Below are positions 45,317 to 53,230 of a stretch of DNA of 64,000 nucleotides, piece by piece. The first letter of the stretch is position 1. Each line of letters starts with the position of its first letter. Below the pieces are notes generated by a model, which had not been told where the DNA came from, did no database searches, and saw nothing but the letters and a program-made list of their open reading frames with translations. The translations under genes were made by a program, and so were the position numbers. This stretch comes from an uncultured bacterium (GTDB lineage: Bacteria > Actinomycetota > Coriobacteriia > Coriobacteriales > Coriobacteriaceae): the NCBI GenBank assembly GCA_905215525.1, contig CAJMQJ010000002.1, forward strand, positions 124,001 through 188,000. The letters run 5' to 3'.

Positions 45317-46045
45317 TTAGTCCTCGTCATGCAAATCCTCCGAGGTCTCGTCGACGACCAGGGTCTCCAAGTCCTCGACTGCCTCAACATCTTCAACATC
45401 GGTATCGAGCAGTTCGCGCTCTTCGTCCAGGTCCTCAGCCTGCTCTTCGAGCGTGGACTGAATACTGCGGCCGCTCAGGCGCTCGCGGATAAACTGACGC
45501 GACTGTTCGTCGGGGGCAAACTGCTCCAGGTCGGGCAGGTCGCGGGTGGAGCGCAGACCGAACTTTTCCAAGAAGGCGTTGGTCGTGCCGTAGATAATGG
45601 CTTGACCGCGCTGGGGATCGCGGCCGAGCTCGCGCACCAGGCCCTTGTCCACGAGCGACGCGATGACGCCGTCGGAATTGACGCCGCGGATGCCTTTGAC
45701 CACCTCGCGCGTCACGGGCTGGTGGTAGGCGATGACGGCCAGGGTTTCGAGCGCCGCCTGCGACAGCTTTTGCGTGTCCCAGCTCAACACATAGGCCTCG
45801 ACCACATCGTGGTAGGCGGGGTGCGTAAACAGGCGCCAGCCGCCGGCGACCTCGCGCAGCTGAAAGCCGCGGTTGGCCTCCTCGTACTCAACCTTGAGCT
45901 CGGCGAGCAGCGATGCGCACTCGCCGGGGGCGATATCCAGCGCACCTGCCAGCGCGGGCGCACTCACCGGGTCGCTCGACACCAGCAGCAGCGCCTCGAG
46001 GGCGCCTTTGAGGCTGTTTGCCTCCAGCGTGGAAAGGGTTGACAT
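45317..46045 (-). CDS. scpB: Segregation and condensation protein B
   Basis: Winged-helix kleisin-associated subunit of the SMC condensin. The core NSLKGALEALLLVSSDPVSAPALA ... LAVIAYHQPVTREVVKGIRGV is typical. The last ~60 residues are strongly acidic. 242 residues. It lies 11 bases after scpA. Confidence 0.95.
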   Translation of the reverse strand: MSTLSTLEANSLKGALEALLLVSSDPVSAPALAGALDIAPGECASLLAELKVEYEEANRGFQLREVAGGWRLFTHPAYHDVVEAYVLSWDTQKLSQAALETLAVIAYHQPVTREVVKGIRGVNSDGVIASLVDKGLVRELGRDPQRGQAIIYGTTNAFLEKFGLRSTRDLPDLEQFAPDEQSRQFIRERLSGRSIQSTLEEQAEDLDEERELLDTDVEDVEAVEDLETLVVDETSEDLHDED

Positions 46046-46056
46046 GGTTGCGGCTC

Positions 46057-46869
46057 CTATTCGGTGAGATCGGGGCCCTCGCCGGGCACGTATGCCTCGG
46101 CGCCCTCGACTCGGTTGATGCAGATGGTTCCGAAGATCTCGTCCTGACTCAGCGTGAGCGAGCCGCGTTTGGCGAGCTCGAGCATGGCCAGGAAGGTAAC
46201 GACGAGCTGCTCGGTGGTGGCGTCGCCGTCCAACAGCTCGCGGAAGGTGCAGGTTTGGTGCGTCATGGTAAAGCGGTCGACTGAGGCCACGGTCAGGTCG
46301 AGCGGCACGCGATGCGGTGCCACGTGCTCGGCCTCCAGCAAGAAGGTCTGTCGCTTGCCGTCCAGGTCGGCACAGATGACGGCCAGACCGCGCAGGGTGA
46401 TGCCGGCCAGGTAGTCGGGCATGAGCCCTAGGAACTCAGGGTCGGGGCCGGCCACACGCGGGTGCATGCGGCTTTCGGCCTGCATGCGGGCACCGAGGGC
46501 CGCAGCCGCGCCTTTAAACTGCTTGTAGGCGATCAGGCGCTGGATCAGGACCTCGCGTAGGGCATCACCGTCGAGCGCGCTGAGTTCCTCGAGGTCTTCG
46601 TCGAACTCGCCATCGTCGTCATCAATTTTACGCGGGGCCTCCTGCGGGACCAGAGAGGCGGCCTTGATGTCCAGAAGGGTTGCCGCGACCAGCAGAAAGT
46701 CGCTCGCCACGTCCAGGTCCAGCGCCTCGATGCGCTCAGCCTCGGCAAGGTACTGCTCGGCCACCTCGCTGATGGAGATAGCGCCGATATCTACTTTTTG
46801 GCGGGTTACCAGCTGCAGCAGCAGGTCGAACGGTCCGCTGTAGACCTGCGTCGACACGCGATACGACAT
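46057..46869 (-). CDS. scpA: Segregation and condensation protein A
   Basis: Kleisin bridging the SMC heads. The N-terminal segment YSGPFDLLLQLVTRQKVDIGAISISEVAEQYL and the DFLLVAATLLDIKAASLVP helix are hallmarks. 270 residues. It forms a unit with scpB; smc itself is not in the window. Confidence 0.95.
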   Translation of the reverse strand: MSYRVSTQVYSGPFDLLLQLVTRQKVDIGAISISEVAEQYLAEAERIEALDLDVASDFLLVAATLLDIKAASLVPQEAPRKIDDDDGEFDEDLEELSALDGDALREVLIQRLIAYKQFKGAAAALGARMQAESRMHPRVAGPDPEFLGLMPDYLAGITLRGLAVICADLDGKRQTFLLEAEHVAPHRVPLDLTVASVDRFTMTHQTCTFRELLDGDATTEQLVVTFLAMLELAKRGSLTLSQDEIFGTICINRVEGAEAYVPGEGPDLTE

Positions 46870-46953
46870 CTTCGACCTCCTTTGACGGCGCCTTCGCGGC
46901 GCGGTTTGGGTGCATGTTACGACCGTTTTGCACGGTCGACCTGTAAGTTTACC

Positions 46954-47637
46954 TTAGATGCCGGCGATTGCGAAGTTGAGCAGCTGCTCAGCAAGCGGAT
47001 ACACGGTAACGTCGAAATAGCGGCCGATCACGTCGATGCCGGTCCACATGGGCAACAGGTACAGAACCAGGATGAGGATGGGCATGGCGTATTGCTGCAG
47101 ACGGTAATAGTTGTTGAGCGCCTTGCCTTTGAGGAACGGCACGATGATCGACGAGCCGTCGAGCGGCGGGATCGGGATGAGGTTGAAGAACGCGAGTGAC
47201 AGGTTGACCACGATAAACGTGGCGCCGAAGTTCATGATCTGTGACGCCAGGGCAAAGGACATGCTGGTGTAGAGGTTGCCGTACGTTGCGTGCATGAGGG
47301 CGGCCGCGAGGCACGCGAGGGCGATGTTCGACGCGGGGCCGGCCACGCTCACCAAGACCTCGTCACGTTTGGGGTGCTTGAGGTTGTTGAGGTAGACGGG
47401 CACGGGCTTGGCGAAGGCGAACACCGGGCCGCCGGCGGCAAGCATGAGCAGTGGCAGGAGGATGGTGCCAAACGGGTCGATGTGGTTGAGCGGGTTGAGC
47501 GAGACGCGGCCGCGCGAACGGGCCGTCTTGTCGCCGAGCGCCCAGGCCGCTGCGGCGTGTGCGCTCTCGTGGATCACGATGCCCACGATGACGGCGACGG
47601 CGCTGGCGAGCAGGTTCATGAGGTAGCTGCTGGACAT
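46954..47637 (-). CDS. Site-2 protease family membrane metalloprotease (M50B)
   Basis: Short intramembrane protease (227 residues, about six helices). Zinc motif HESAH (HExxH) lies in the first helix, and a third ligand is in NLIPIPPLDGS. No PDZ domain. Such short M50B proteins are coded beside scpA in many Gram-positives. Substrate unknown. Confidence 0.92.
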   Translation of the reverse strand: MSSSYLMNLLASAVAVIVGIVIHESAHAAAAWALGDKTARSRGRVSLNPLNHIDPFGTILLPLLMLAAGGPVFAFAKPVPVYLNNLKHPKRDEVLVSVAGPASNIALACLAAALMHATYGNLYTSMSFALASQIMNFGATFIVVNLSLAFFNLIPIPPLDGSSIIVPFLKGKALNNYYRLQQYAMPILILVLYLLPMWTGIDVIGRYFDVTVYPLAEQLLNFAIAGI

Positions 47638-47646
47638 GGCGCTCCC

Positions 47647-47943
47647 CTAGCGGACGCGACGCGAGGCGCGCGTGAGCAGGTAGTCGATCACAAACAGGAT
47701 CACGGCGACGATGGCGTAATCCAGGCGGAACACGCCGCCAAATGGCGACGTGATGACGCCGTAGCCGGCGATGACGCTCGGCAGCGCGCGCGAAAGCTCA
47801 ACGACAAAGCCGACGATCTGCAGCTTGGCGGTGAGGCCGCTAAAGCACAGCAGCACGGTCATCGCGCTCATAAAGATGCCGCAGATGCGACAGGCGATGG
47901 CGATGATGCTCATCGCCACGGCGGCGGCTTTACGAGAGTTCAC
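47647..47943 (-). CDS. Small membrane protein
   Basis: 98 residues with two or three hydrophobic helices (AMSIIAIACRICGIFMSAMT, YAIVAVILFVIDYLL). The start is GTG at 47943 with GAGGAAA upstream, overlapping the ABC-F 3' end by 14 bases; the longer frame from 48063 lies in ABC-F. The C-terminal half faintly recalls YggT proteins, but not enough to name it. Confidence 0.65.
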   Translation of the reverse strand: MNSRKAAAVAMSIIAIACRICGIFMSAMTVLLCFSGLTAKLQIVGFVVELSRALPSVIAGYGVITSPFGGVFRLDYAIVAVILFVIDYLLTRASRRVR

Positions 47944-49963
47944 GCGCGGTTTCCTCTTCGATCTGGGTGGAAAGCTCCAGCCATTCGTCCTCGAGCTTGG
48001 GCAGCTCTTGCTTAAGGCCGTTATATTCCCCCAGCGCGGCGTTGAACTTATCCTGATCGGCATAAAGTTCTTCGCTCGCCATCAATTCCATAAGCTCGTC
48101 ATAGCGGGCGCGCTTTTTGTCGAGCTCCGTCTCGATCTTCTTGAGCTGGTTACGCACGCCCTTGAGCTTTTTGTTGAGCGCAGCGCGGGCTTGGGCCTCG
48201 GCGCGCTTTTGCTCCTTGGTCTTTTTGCCCTCGGCAGGCTTGGGGGCGGCGACGGGGGTGTCGGCCTGGGCAGCGCTGGCCTTGGTGGACTTGGTCGTGG
48301 CCGGCGCGCTCTCCGTGGACGCCTCGGCGGCGGCGCGGGCCGCGAGGTCCTCACGCTTGTAGAGGTAGTAGTCGTAGTCGCCGTCGTAGCCCGTGACCTT
48401 GCCGTCGCGAATGTCGATGATGCGGTTGGCCACGGCGCGCACCAGGTGCTCGTCGTGGCTGATCAGCACGATGGTGCCGGGGAAGTTTTGCAGGGCGTTC
48501 TCGAGCATGTCCACCGAGTCGATATCTAGGTGGTTGGTGGGCTCGTCCAGGCACAGGAGCGCCTCGGGGGCTACGAGCATCTTGGCGAGCGCCAGGCGCG
48601 CCTTTTCGCCGCCGGAGAGAACACGGACCTGCTTTTCGATTTCGTCGTTGTCGCTAAACAGGAAGGCGCCAAGCAAACTGCGCTGCTGCGGCACGGTCCA
48701 CTTGGGCGTGACGGTGTCGATCTCTTGCAGGACGGTGTTGGACTCGGTCATACCTTCAAGCGCGTGTTGGGCATAGTAGGCCACACCTACGTTGGTGCCC
48801 AGGTCCCGGGTTCCGGTGGTGGGCGGCTCCAGGCCGGCGAGGATCTTCATGAGCGTGGACTTGCCGGCGCCGTTGGGGCCGACGAGTGCCACGTGCTCGC
48901 CGCGGTAGAGCTTGAGGTCGATGTCGCTGTAGATGTGCTTGTTGCCGTAGGACTTGGAGACGCCCTCCAGGCCCACGACCATGTCGCCGGAGCGCGGCGG
49001 GTCGGGGAACTTAAAGTCGATGTGCTTGTGGCCCTCGGGCAGGATGACGAGCTCCTTTTTGATCTGCTCGATCTTGCGGATGCGCTCCTGGGCCTGGGCT
49101 GCCTTGGTGGGCTTGTAGCGGAACTTGTCGACGAAGACCTGCATGTGGGCGATGTCGCGCTCCTGGGCGGCGCGCTTGGCGCGCATCTGTTCCAGGTTGT
49201 CCTCGCGCTGCTTGAGGTAGCTGCTGTAGTTGCCGGTGTAGGTGGTCACGCGGCGGTTCTCGAGGGCGGCGACGTGGTCGACGCAGGCGTCCATGAAGGC
49301 GCGGTCGTGGCTGACGATGAGGACGGCGCCGTCGTAGTTGGCGATAAAGCCGCGCAGCCACTGGACGCTCTCGAGGTCCAGGTGGTTGGTGGGCTCGTCC
49401 AGCAGCAGCAGGTCGGGATGGCGCAGGAAAAGCTTTGCCAGCGCGATACGCATCTGCCATCCGCCGGAGAACTCGGAGCACGGGCGCTCAAAATCGGTGA
49501 CCTTAAAGCCCAGGCCGGACAGGATCTTGCGGGCGTTGCTCTCGAGCTCGTAGCCGCCCAGGTGCTCAAAGCGGTCCTGGACCTGGCCGTACTCGTTGAG
49601 GAGGGCGTCGACGTCCTTGCCCTGCTCGGAAAGCTCGGTGATCTGAGCCTGCAGCTCGTTGGCGCGCTCGCCCATGCGGCGGATTTCCTTGGCAGCGGCC
49701 ATGACCTCGGCAAGGATGGTGGTGTCCTTGTGCTCCAGGTTGGTTTCCTGCTCTAGGTAGCCAACCTGGCAGTCCTTGGCGTACTGGACCTGGCCGGAGT
49801 CGGGACTGTCAATGCCCATGATGATCTTGAGCATGGTGGTTTTGCCGGCGCCGTTGGGTCCAACGAGCGCGAAGCGCTCGCCGGGGTTGATCTGGAAGGA
49901 CGCGCCGCTAAAGAGGACGCGTGCGCCGAAGCTTTTTTCGATCTTGTCGACCAGGAGGATCAT
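47930..49963 (-). CDS. ABC-F family ATPase
   Basis: Soluble protein with two ABC cassettes and no membrane part; ABC-F proteins act on the ribosome in translation or antibiotic protection. Walker A GPNGAGKT (residues 35-42) and GPNGAGKS, signatures SGGWQMRIALAK and LSGGEKARLALAK, an interdomain linker with KAAQAQERIRKIEQIKK, and a C-terminal coiled coil (~585-677). Resembles Uup/YdiF types. The first 25 bases of the gene are duplicated at 50888-50912. Confidence 0.93.
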   Translation of the reverse strand: MILLVDKIEKSFGARVLFSGASFQINPGERFALVGPNGAGKTTMLKIIMGIDSPDSGQVQYAKDCQVGYLEQETNLEHKDTTILAEVMAAAKEIRRMGERANELQAQITELSEQGKDVDALLNEYGQVQDRFEHLGGYELESNARKILSGLGFKVTDFERPCSEFSGGWQMRIALAKLFLRHPDLLLLDEPTNHLDLESVQWLRGFIANYDGAVLIVSHDRAFMDACVDHVAALENRRVTTYTGNYSSYLKQREDNLEQMRAKRAAQERDIAHMQVFVDKFRYKPTKAAQAQERIRKIEQIKKELVILPEGHKHIDFKFPDPPRSGDMVVGLEGVSKSYGNKHIYSDIDLKLYRGEHVALVGPNGAGKSTLMKILAGLEPPTTGTRDLGTNVGVAYYAQHALEGMTESNTVLQEIDTVTPKWTVPQQRSLLGAFLFSDNDEIEKQVRVLSGGEKARLALAKMLVAPEALLCLDEPTNHLDIDSVDMLENALQNFPGTIVLISHDEHLVRAVANRIIDIRDGKVTGYDGDYDYYLYKREDLAARAAAEASTESAPATTKSTKASAAQADTPVAAPKPAEGKKTKEQKRAEAQARAALNKKLKGVRNQLKKIETELDKKRARYDELMELMASEELYADQDKFNAALGEYNGLKQELPKLEDEWLELSTQIEEETARELS

Positions 49964-49994
49964 GGTGCCGCCTTTGACCTTGTGTGCCTATATG

Positions 49995-50022
49995 AAAAAA
50001 GGCCCCAACTTGCGTTGGAGCC
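49995..50022 (-). terminator. Terminator after tRNA-Ala, copy 1
   Basis: Minus-strand stem GGCTCCAAC / GTTGGGGCC with one wobble is followed by TTTTTT. It stands between the tRNA and the ABC-F start, separating the two transcripts. Confidence 0.88.
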
Positions 50023-50035
50023 TCATTCAATGCTC

Positions 50036-50111
50036 TGGTGGAGACGAGGGGGATCGAACCCCTGACCTCTTGACTGCCAGTCAAGCGCTCTCCCAGCTGA
50101 GCTACGCCCCC
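50036..50111 (-). tRNA. tRNA-Ala (anticodon GGC), copy 1
   Basis: 76 nucleotides with encoded CCA. The acceptor stem has the G3-U70 wobble that marks alanine tRNAs. Anticodon loop CTGGCAG in a CTTGA/TCAAG stem; T loop TTCGATC. Confidence 0.96.
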
Positions 50112-50123
50112 GTGCGATGAAGT

Positions 50124-50152
50124 ACTATACGGGAACTCGGACGGCGATGCAA
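50124..50152 (-). promoter_or_regulatory. tRNA-Ala promoter, copy 1
   Basis: On the minus strand -35 TTGCAT (50147-50152), a 17-base spacer and -10 TATAGT (50124-50129). The tRNA starts 12 bases after the -10 box. Confidence 0.75.
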
Positions 50153-50263
50153 GGACAATTTCGGAAAAACTTTCTGGGGTGCGCGCGGGCACGCATCCGG
50201 GGACCGCGATGCCCCGGCACCGCCCGCCCATCCGGGGCCAGTCCGCCCGCCCCGTGGGACGCC

Positions 50264-50478
50264 CGCCGCGAAACCGGACCATCTACTACGTCCGGGCGCC
50301 CGCCCCCGAGGAGGCCCGCCACGAAACCCGCCCATCTACTACCTTTGGGCGGCACCGCCCGACCACACCGCCGATGGCAAAACGAAAACTGCAGGCAGAC
50401 GGCCTGCGGTTTTCGCGAAACGAGGGGTGTGGTCGAGGGGTCGGGTCAAAAAGTAGTAGATGCCCCGCTTTCGTGGCG
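50264..50478. repeat. Large palindromic element, copy A, with an extra half arm
   Basis: Imperfect outer arms (50317-50346 with 50448-50478, containing CCACGAAA and CATCTACTAC and their complements) enclose a second pair GACCACACC (50361-50369) / GGTGTGGTC (50426-50434) and an inner hairpin (CGAAAACTGCAGGC with GCCTGCGGTTTTCG). A further left-arm copy lies at 50264-50290. Related to the element at 51265-51426. No gene is supported across it. Confidence 0.82.
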
Positions 50479-50650
50479 GAGGCATTTTGAATAGCCCAGC
50501 CAAGTTGCCCGAGACCCCCTGCCTGCCGTCGATTAAGCAGGACGATTCATAGCAAATTCGCATTGTATATACAGTCCAAATGCTTGTTTATGCATTGAGT
50601 TGTGGCGGATAGTGGTGGATAGCCAGAAGAAACACGAGGATTCGAGAAGG

Positions 50651-50704
50651 AAAATCCAAAACCAAAGCGGTTTCCCTGATCGACAAGATTTCAGAGAAAC
50701 CGCT
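50651..50704 (-). terminator. Terminator after tRNA-CAU
   Basis: Minus-strand stem AGCGGTTTC / GAAACCGCT (50666-50704) with a long loop is followed by TTGGTTTTGG. Confidence 0.65.
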
Positions 50705-50713
50705 GGTAGATGG

Positions 50714-50789
50714 TGGTGGGCCCTCCGGGATTCGAACCCAGAACCCAGGGATTATGAGTCCCCTGCGCTAACCGTTGCGCCAAGAGCCC
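50714..50789 (-). tRNA. tRNA with anticodon CAU (Met or lysidine-type Ile)
   Basis: 76 nucleotides with CCA. The acceptor GGGCTCT pairs with AGGGCCC; anticodon loop is CTCATAA. It lacks initiator features. Elongator Met and tRNA-Ile2 (modified by TilS) cannot be told apart with certainty here. Confidence 0.9.
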
Positions 50790-50854
50790 TTGTAAGGTGG
50801 CGAATGCGATAGGGGCCGTTTGAACAGGTCTCCTATCTTGAACCACGATGAGAA

Positions 50855-50883
50855 ATACTACCATGCATGCGGAACCTGTTCAA
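50855..50883 (-). promoter_or_regulatory. tRNA-CAU promoter
   Basis: Minus-strand -35 TTGAAC (50878-50883), 17-base spacer, -10 TAGTAT (50855-50860). It abuts the edge of the duplicated block at 50888. Confidence 0.6.
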
Positions 50884-50943
50884 CGCACGATCTTGTCGAC
50901 CAGGAGGATCATGGTGCCGCCTTTGACCTTGTGTGCCTATATG

Positions 50944-50971
50944 AAAAAAGGCCCCAACTTGCGTTGGAGCC
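50944..50971 (-). terminator. Terminator after tRNA-Ala, copy 2
   Basis: Identical to the hairpin and T run at 49995-50022, shifted by 949 bases. Confidence 0.88.
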
Positions 50972-50984
50972 TCATTCAATGCTC

Positions 50985-51060
50985 TGGTGGAGACGAGGGG
51001 GATCGAACCCCTGACCTCTTGACTGCCAGTCAAGCGCTCTCCCAGCTGAGCTACGCCCCC
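50985..51060 (-). tRNA. tRNA-Ala (anticodon GGC), copy 2
   Basis: Identical in sequence to the copy at 50036-50111, including G3-U70 and CCA. Confidence 0.96.
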
Positions 51061-51072
51061 GTGCGAAAAAGT

Positions 51073-51101
51073 ACTATACGGGAACTCGGACGGCGATGCA
51101 A
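51073..51101 (-). promoter_or_regulatory. tRNA-Ala promoter, copy 2
   Basis: TTGCAT and TATAGT boxes 17 bases apart, as in copy 1; both tRNA genes should be active. Confidence 0.75.
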
Positions 51102-51264
51102 GGACATTTTTGGAAAAACTTTCCGGGGTCGCGACGGCGGAGACCGGCGCCCGAGGCGTCGGGGCCCCTCGATGCCCGGCTAGGCCCGCGGGGCGCGCCC
51201 CGCGGGCGGGCGGCGCTGCCGCCGCCCGCCTATCAGGCTCCACTCCGGTCGCCCCCGGGATCCC

Positions 51265-51426
51265 CGCCACGAAACCGGCCCATCTACTACGTTTGGCCGG
51301 CATCTCCTGACCATGGCGTCTCGGGCAAGAATAAAACCGCAGGTAGACGGTCTGCGGTTTTCGCGAAATACGGGGCATGGTCGAGGGGCCGGGGTTAAAC
51401 GTAGTAGATGGGCCGGTTTCGTGGCG
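51265..51426. repeat. Large palindromic element, copy B
   Basis: Perfect 30-base arms (51265-51294 and 51397-51426, starting CGCCACGAAACCGGCCCATC) enclose GACCATG / CATGGTC and an inner hairpin with 10-bp stem (AAAACCGCAG / CTGCGGTTTT). The TCGCGAAA and GGTCGAGGGG segments are shared with copy A. It lies 53 bases from the 3' end of the next gene. Confidence 0.88.
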
Positions 51427-51479
51427 GCGGCATCGCAGGCGGCCGACCGAGGGCGCCCGGAAATGAGCAGGGCATCCGT

Positions 51480-52637
51480 CTAACGACCGATTTCCAGCCA
51501 GTTGCACAGTACGTTGGCTCGTAGCTCCATTTCCGTCGTCTTTTGCGCCTTAGTTTTGCACCTATAGCGTAATTCCAAGCGCGAGCAAAGACTTCTCACG
51601 ATCGCATCAAGCTGCTCGGCATCGTTAAGCATGTCGTGCGTAACCAGGAAGACGTCATACCCCATACTTTGCAGCGCCGTCATGCGTTTGGCATCGTGGT
51701 CCAGCACGGCGCCTGATCCGTGGATGACCTCCCCCTGAATCTCCACGATGCCTGCTTTCATTATGGTTGGATTTACGATCACGATATCCCCGTAGCAGAC
51801 TCTTTGCCCTGCAATGCTCTGCGCCGATGCGGTAAGTGGCGTAAGGTCGTTAACGTAAACGCTTCGAAAGCCGGCACCGCCGCGAGAGCGAGGAAGCGAC
51901 AGCAATAAAATTCCTGCAACTTCAAGCGGAGAAGCTGCTATACCTGTCACCAGCTGCGCGGCGTTGTAAAACTTTGTACCCCACTTTCGTCTTTTCATCT
52001 TACTGGCGTACTCATGAAGCTCGTGTAATTCGATGAGCGGCTTCCTCATCCAGAGCGAAGTGCCCTTTAGCCTTGTGACCTCCTTCGTTTTCTTTTGTCC
52101 GTTGGGCTCCTTCGTATTTACCTGTTCTTTGACTTTTATGCGCGCATAAACGCGTTTCCATTGTGGTTCGTCTTGGCTTTCATCGAAGTCAAAGAGGGAT
52201 TCGGTGGTTGCATTCTCGGCAGCCTCATTGGCTTTGTCTAGTTCCGCTTCTACTGTTACCGTGGGCTCAAAGACTGAGAACCATCCGCAGAATTCGTACA
52301 TGGCAAGGACAAGATCGGTTGGAGATACAAAGCGCGCCATGGTAAATAGCGTCGCAAGTGGATTGGTAACCCTAAAGCTCATCGCGGTTTCCAGCGTGCA
52401 ATTTACCTCCGAAGCATCATCACAGTGGATTGTTGTCCGTAATCCCGAATGGTAATTAACGCCACCGGGCACTGTTGTGGTAATAATCGGGGTCTTGAGG
52501 ATGTCGACTACAAAGGGCGATTGAGATAGGGCCCGCCAGCCGTCTTCTGGGCTTGGCAGTCTCGGGTAGAGGTCGCGCACCTGCGGTGGGCAGCGCCAGT
52601 AGCGGAAAGCGGTGTTTGCGCAGACGATTTCGTCCAT
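51480..52637 (-). CDS. Putative nuclease-fold protein (DUF559/Vsr-like C-terminus)
   Basis: 385 residues. The C-terminal part (~295-360) reads VEIQGEVIHGSG ... LDHDAKRMTALQSMGYDVFLVT, matching the strand-and-helix pattern of DUF559/Vsr-type PD-(D/E)XK folds. The N-terminus (CANTAFRYWRCPPQVRDLYP) resembles AbiEi-like multi-copy proteins of coriobacteria. The ATG at 52637 follows AGGGGAGG. Nuclease activity and any defence role are inferred; it has no obvious toxin or antitoxin partner. Confidence 0.65.
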   Translation of the reverse strand: MDEIVCANTAFRYWRCPPQVRDLYPRLPSPEDGWRALSQSPFVVDILKTPIITTTVPGGVNYHSGLRTTIHCDDASEVNCTLETAMSFRVTNPLATLFTMARFVSPTDLVLAMYEFCGWFSVFEPTVTVEAELDKANEAAENATTESLFDFDESQDEPQWKRVYARIKVKEQVNTKEPNGQKKTKEVTRLKGTSLWMRKPLIELHELHEYASKMKRRKWGTKFYNAAQLVTGIAASPLEVAGILLLSLPRSRGGAGFRSVYVNDLTPLTASAQSIAGQRVCYGDIVIVNPTIMKAGIVEIQGEVIHGSGAVLDHDAKRMTALQSMGYDVFLVTHDMLNDAEQLDAIVRSLCSRLELRYRCKTKAQKTTEMELRANVLCNWLEIGR

Positions 52638-53017
52638 ATGGGCCTCCCCTAGCTTTGGCTGCGTGCCGTTATGTTTGCAGGTAGACCGATTATCAATGGC
52701 GGCATCATGCGGGTAAGTACCGGAAGCTGACCAAATGCTGACCAATAGCTTGACGCATTGCGCCTAAAGATCGCCGCGTGGCACAAATCTGCTGGCAGGC
52801 GTTCTGGGGTCGTGGTCCCTATCTCCACATTTGTGCGTGAATCCCATGGCAAATTCAATGAAAGATCGCATGAGCTTTATGCAAAACGCGCGATGACGTC
52901 AGCACATGAGAGATCAGCTAGAAACGCGTTTAAATTTTTCGATTCGATTTTGATGTCACCCTTGGTGTCAAAAAGAAAAAAGGCCAGAGACTTAACATCT
53001 CTGACCTGTTCTTTAGA
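52638..53017. other. Leader of the 52637 gene: phased repeats and a 16-mer shared with recA
   Basis: No gene is supported in this 380-base stretch. On the minus strand ATTGGTC (52740-52746) and TTTGGTC (52729-52735) are 11 bases apart, like the array before recA. The 16-mer TGTGGAGATAGGGACC (52814-52829, minus) is identical to 6545-6560 upstream of recA. The remainder is not alike. Confidence 0.55.
52974..53006 (-). terminator. Terminator after tRNA-Val
   Basis: Minus-strand stem GGTCAGAGA / TCTCTGGCC with one wobble and a TTTTTT run. Confidence 0.88.
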
Positions 53018-53092
53018 TGGTGGGCGATACAAGATTCGAACTTGTGACCCCATCCGTGTGAAGGATATGCTCTACCCCTGAGCCAATCGCCC
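53018..53092 (-). tRNA. tRNA-Val (anticodon CAC)
   Basis: 75 nucleotides with CCA. Acceptor GGGCGAT pairs with ATCGCCC; anticodon loop TTCACAC; T loop TTCGAAT. A TAGTAT -10 box (53113-53118) and TTGGTA (53137-53142) lie upstream with an 18-base spacer. Confidence 0.95.
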
Positions 53093-53230
53093 GTCGCCTT
53101 CCGGCAAAAGAGATACTATCATAGCCGCGCGTGGTTTACCAAGAACTTTTTGCCCTCGATTGTAAATTCGTGAGAGCAAACCGCGCAACCGCAATCAGGG
53201 TACGCGACAAACCACCAGTTCAACAGCCCT

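Larger units (their letters stand above)
49939..50180. repeat. 242-bp direct repeat, copy 1
   Basis: It contains the first 25 bases of the ABC-F gene, a terminator, tRNA-Ala and its promoter. It is repeated at 50888-51129 with an offset of exactly 949 bases. The part up to the tRNA 5' end is identical and only scattered changes occur beyond. Confidence 0.93.
50888..51129. repeat. 242-bp direct repeat, copy 2
   Basis: Second copy of the block at 49939-50180. It carries a 25-base orphan fragment of the ABC-F start (including its ATG), the terminator, tRNA-Ala and promoter. The fragment shows that the ABC-F side is the original context and this copy is derived. Confidence 0.93.

Noticed and set aside
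49908..50282. Small proteins on the minus strand across the tRNA-Ala genes (VAQLGERLTGSQEVRGSIP type; also 50833-51507)
   Set aside because: Well-known false proteins produced by translating tRNA sequence.
50117..50563. Arg/Pro-rich open frames between tRNA-Ala and tRNA-CAU
   Set aside because: They fall on palindromic elements, with no binding sites or recognisable domains.
52758..53081. 107-residue plus frame over tRNA-Val
   Set aside because: Its last third is antisense tRNA-Val and terminator sequence; no binding site.
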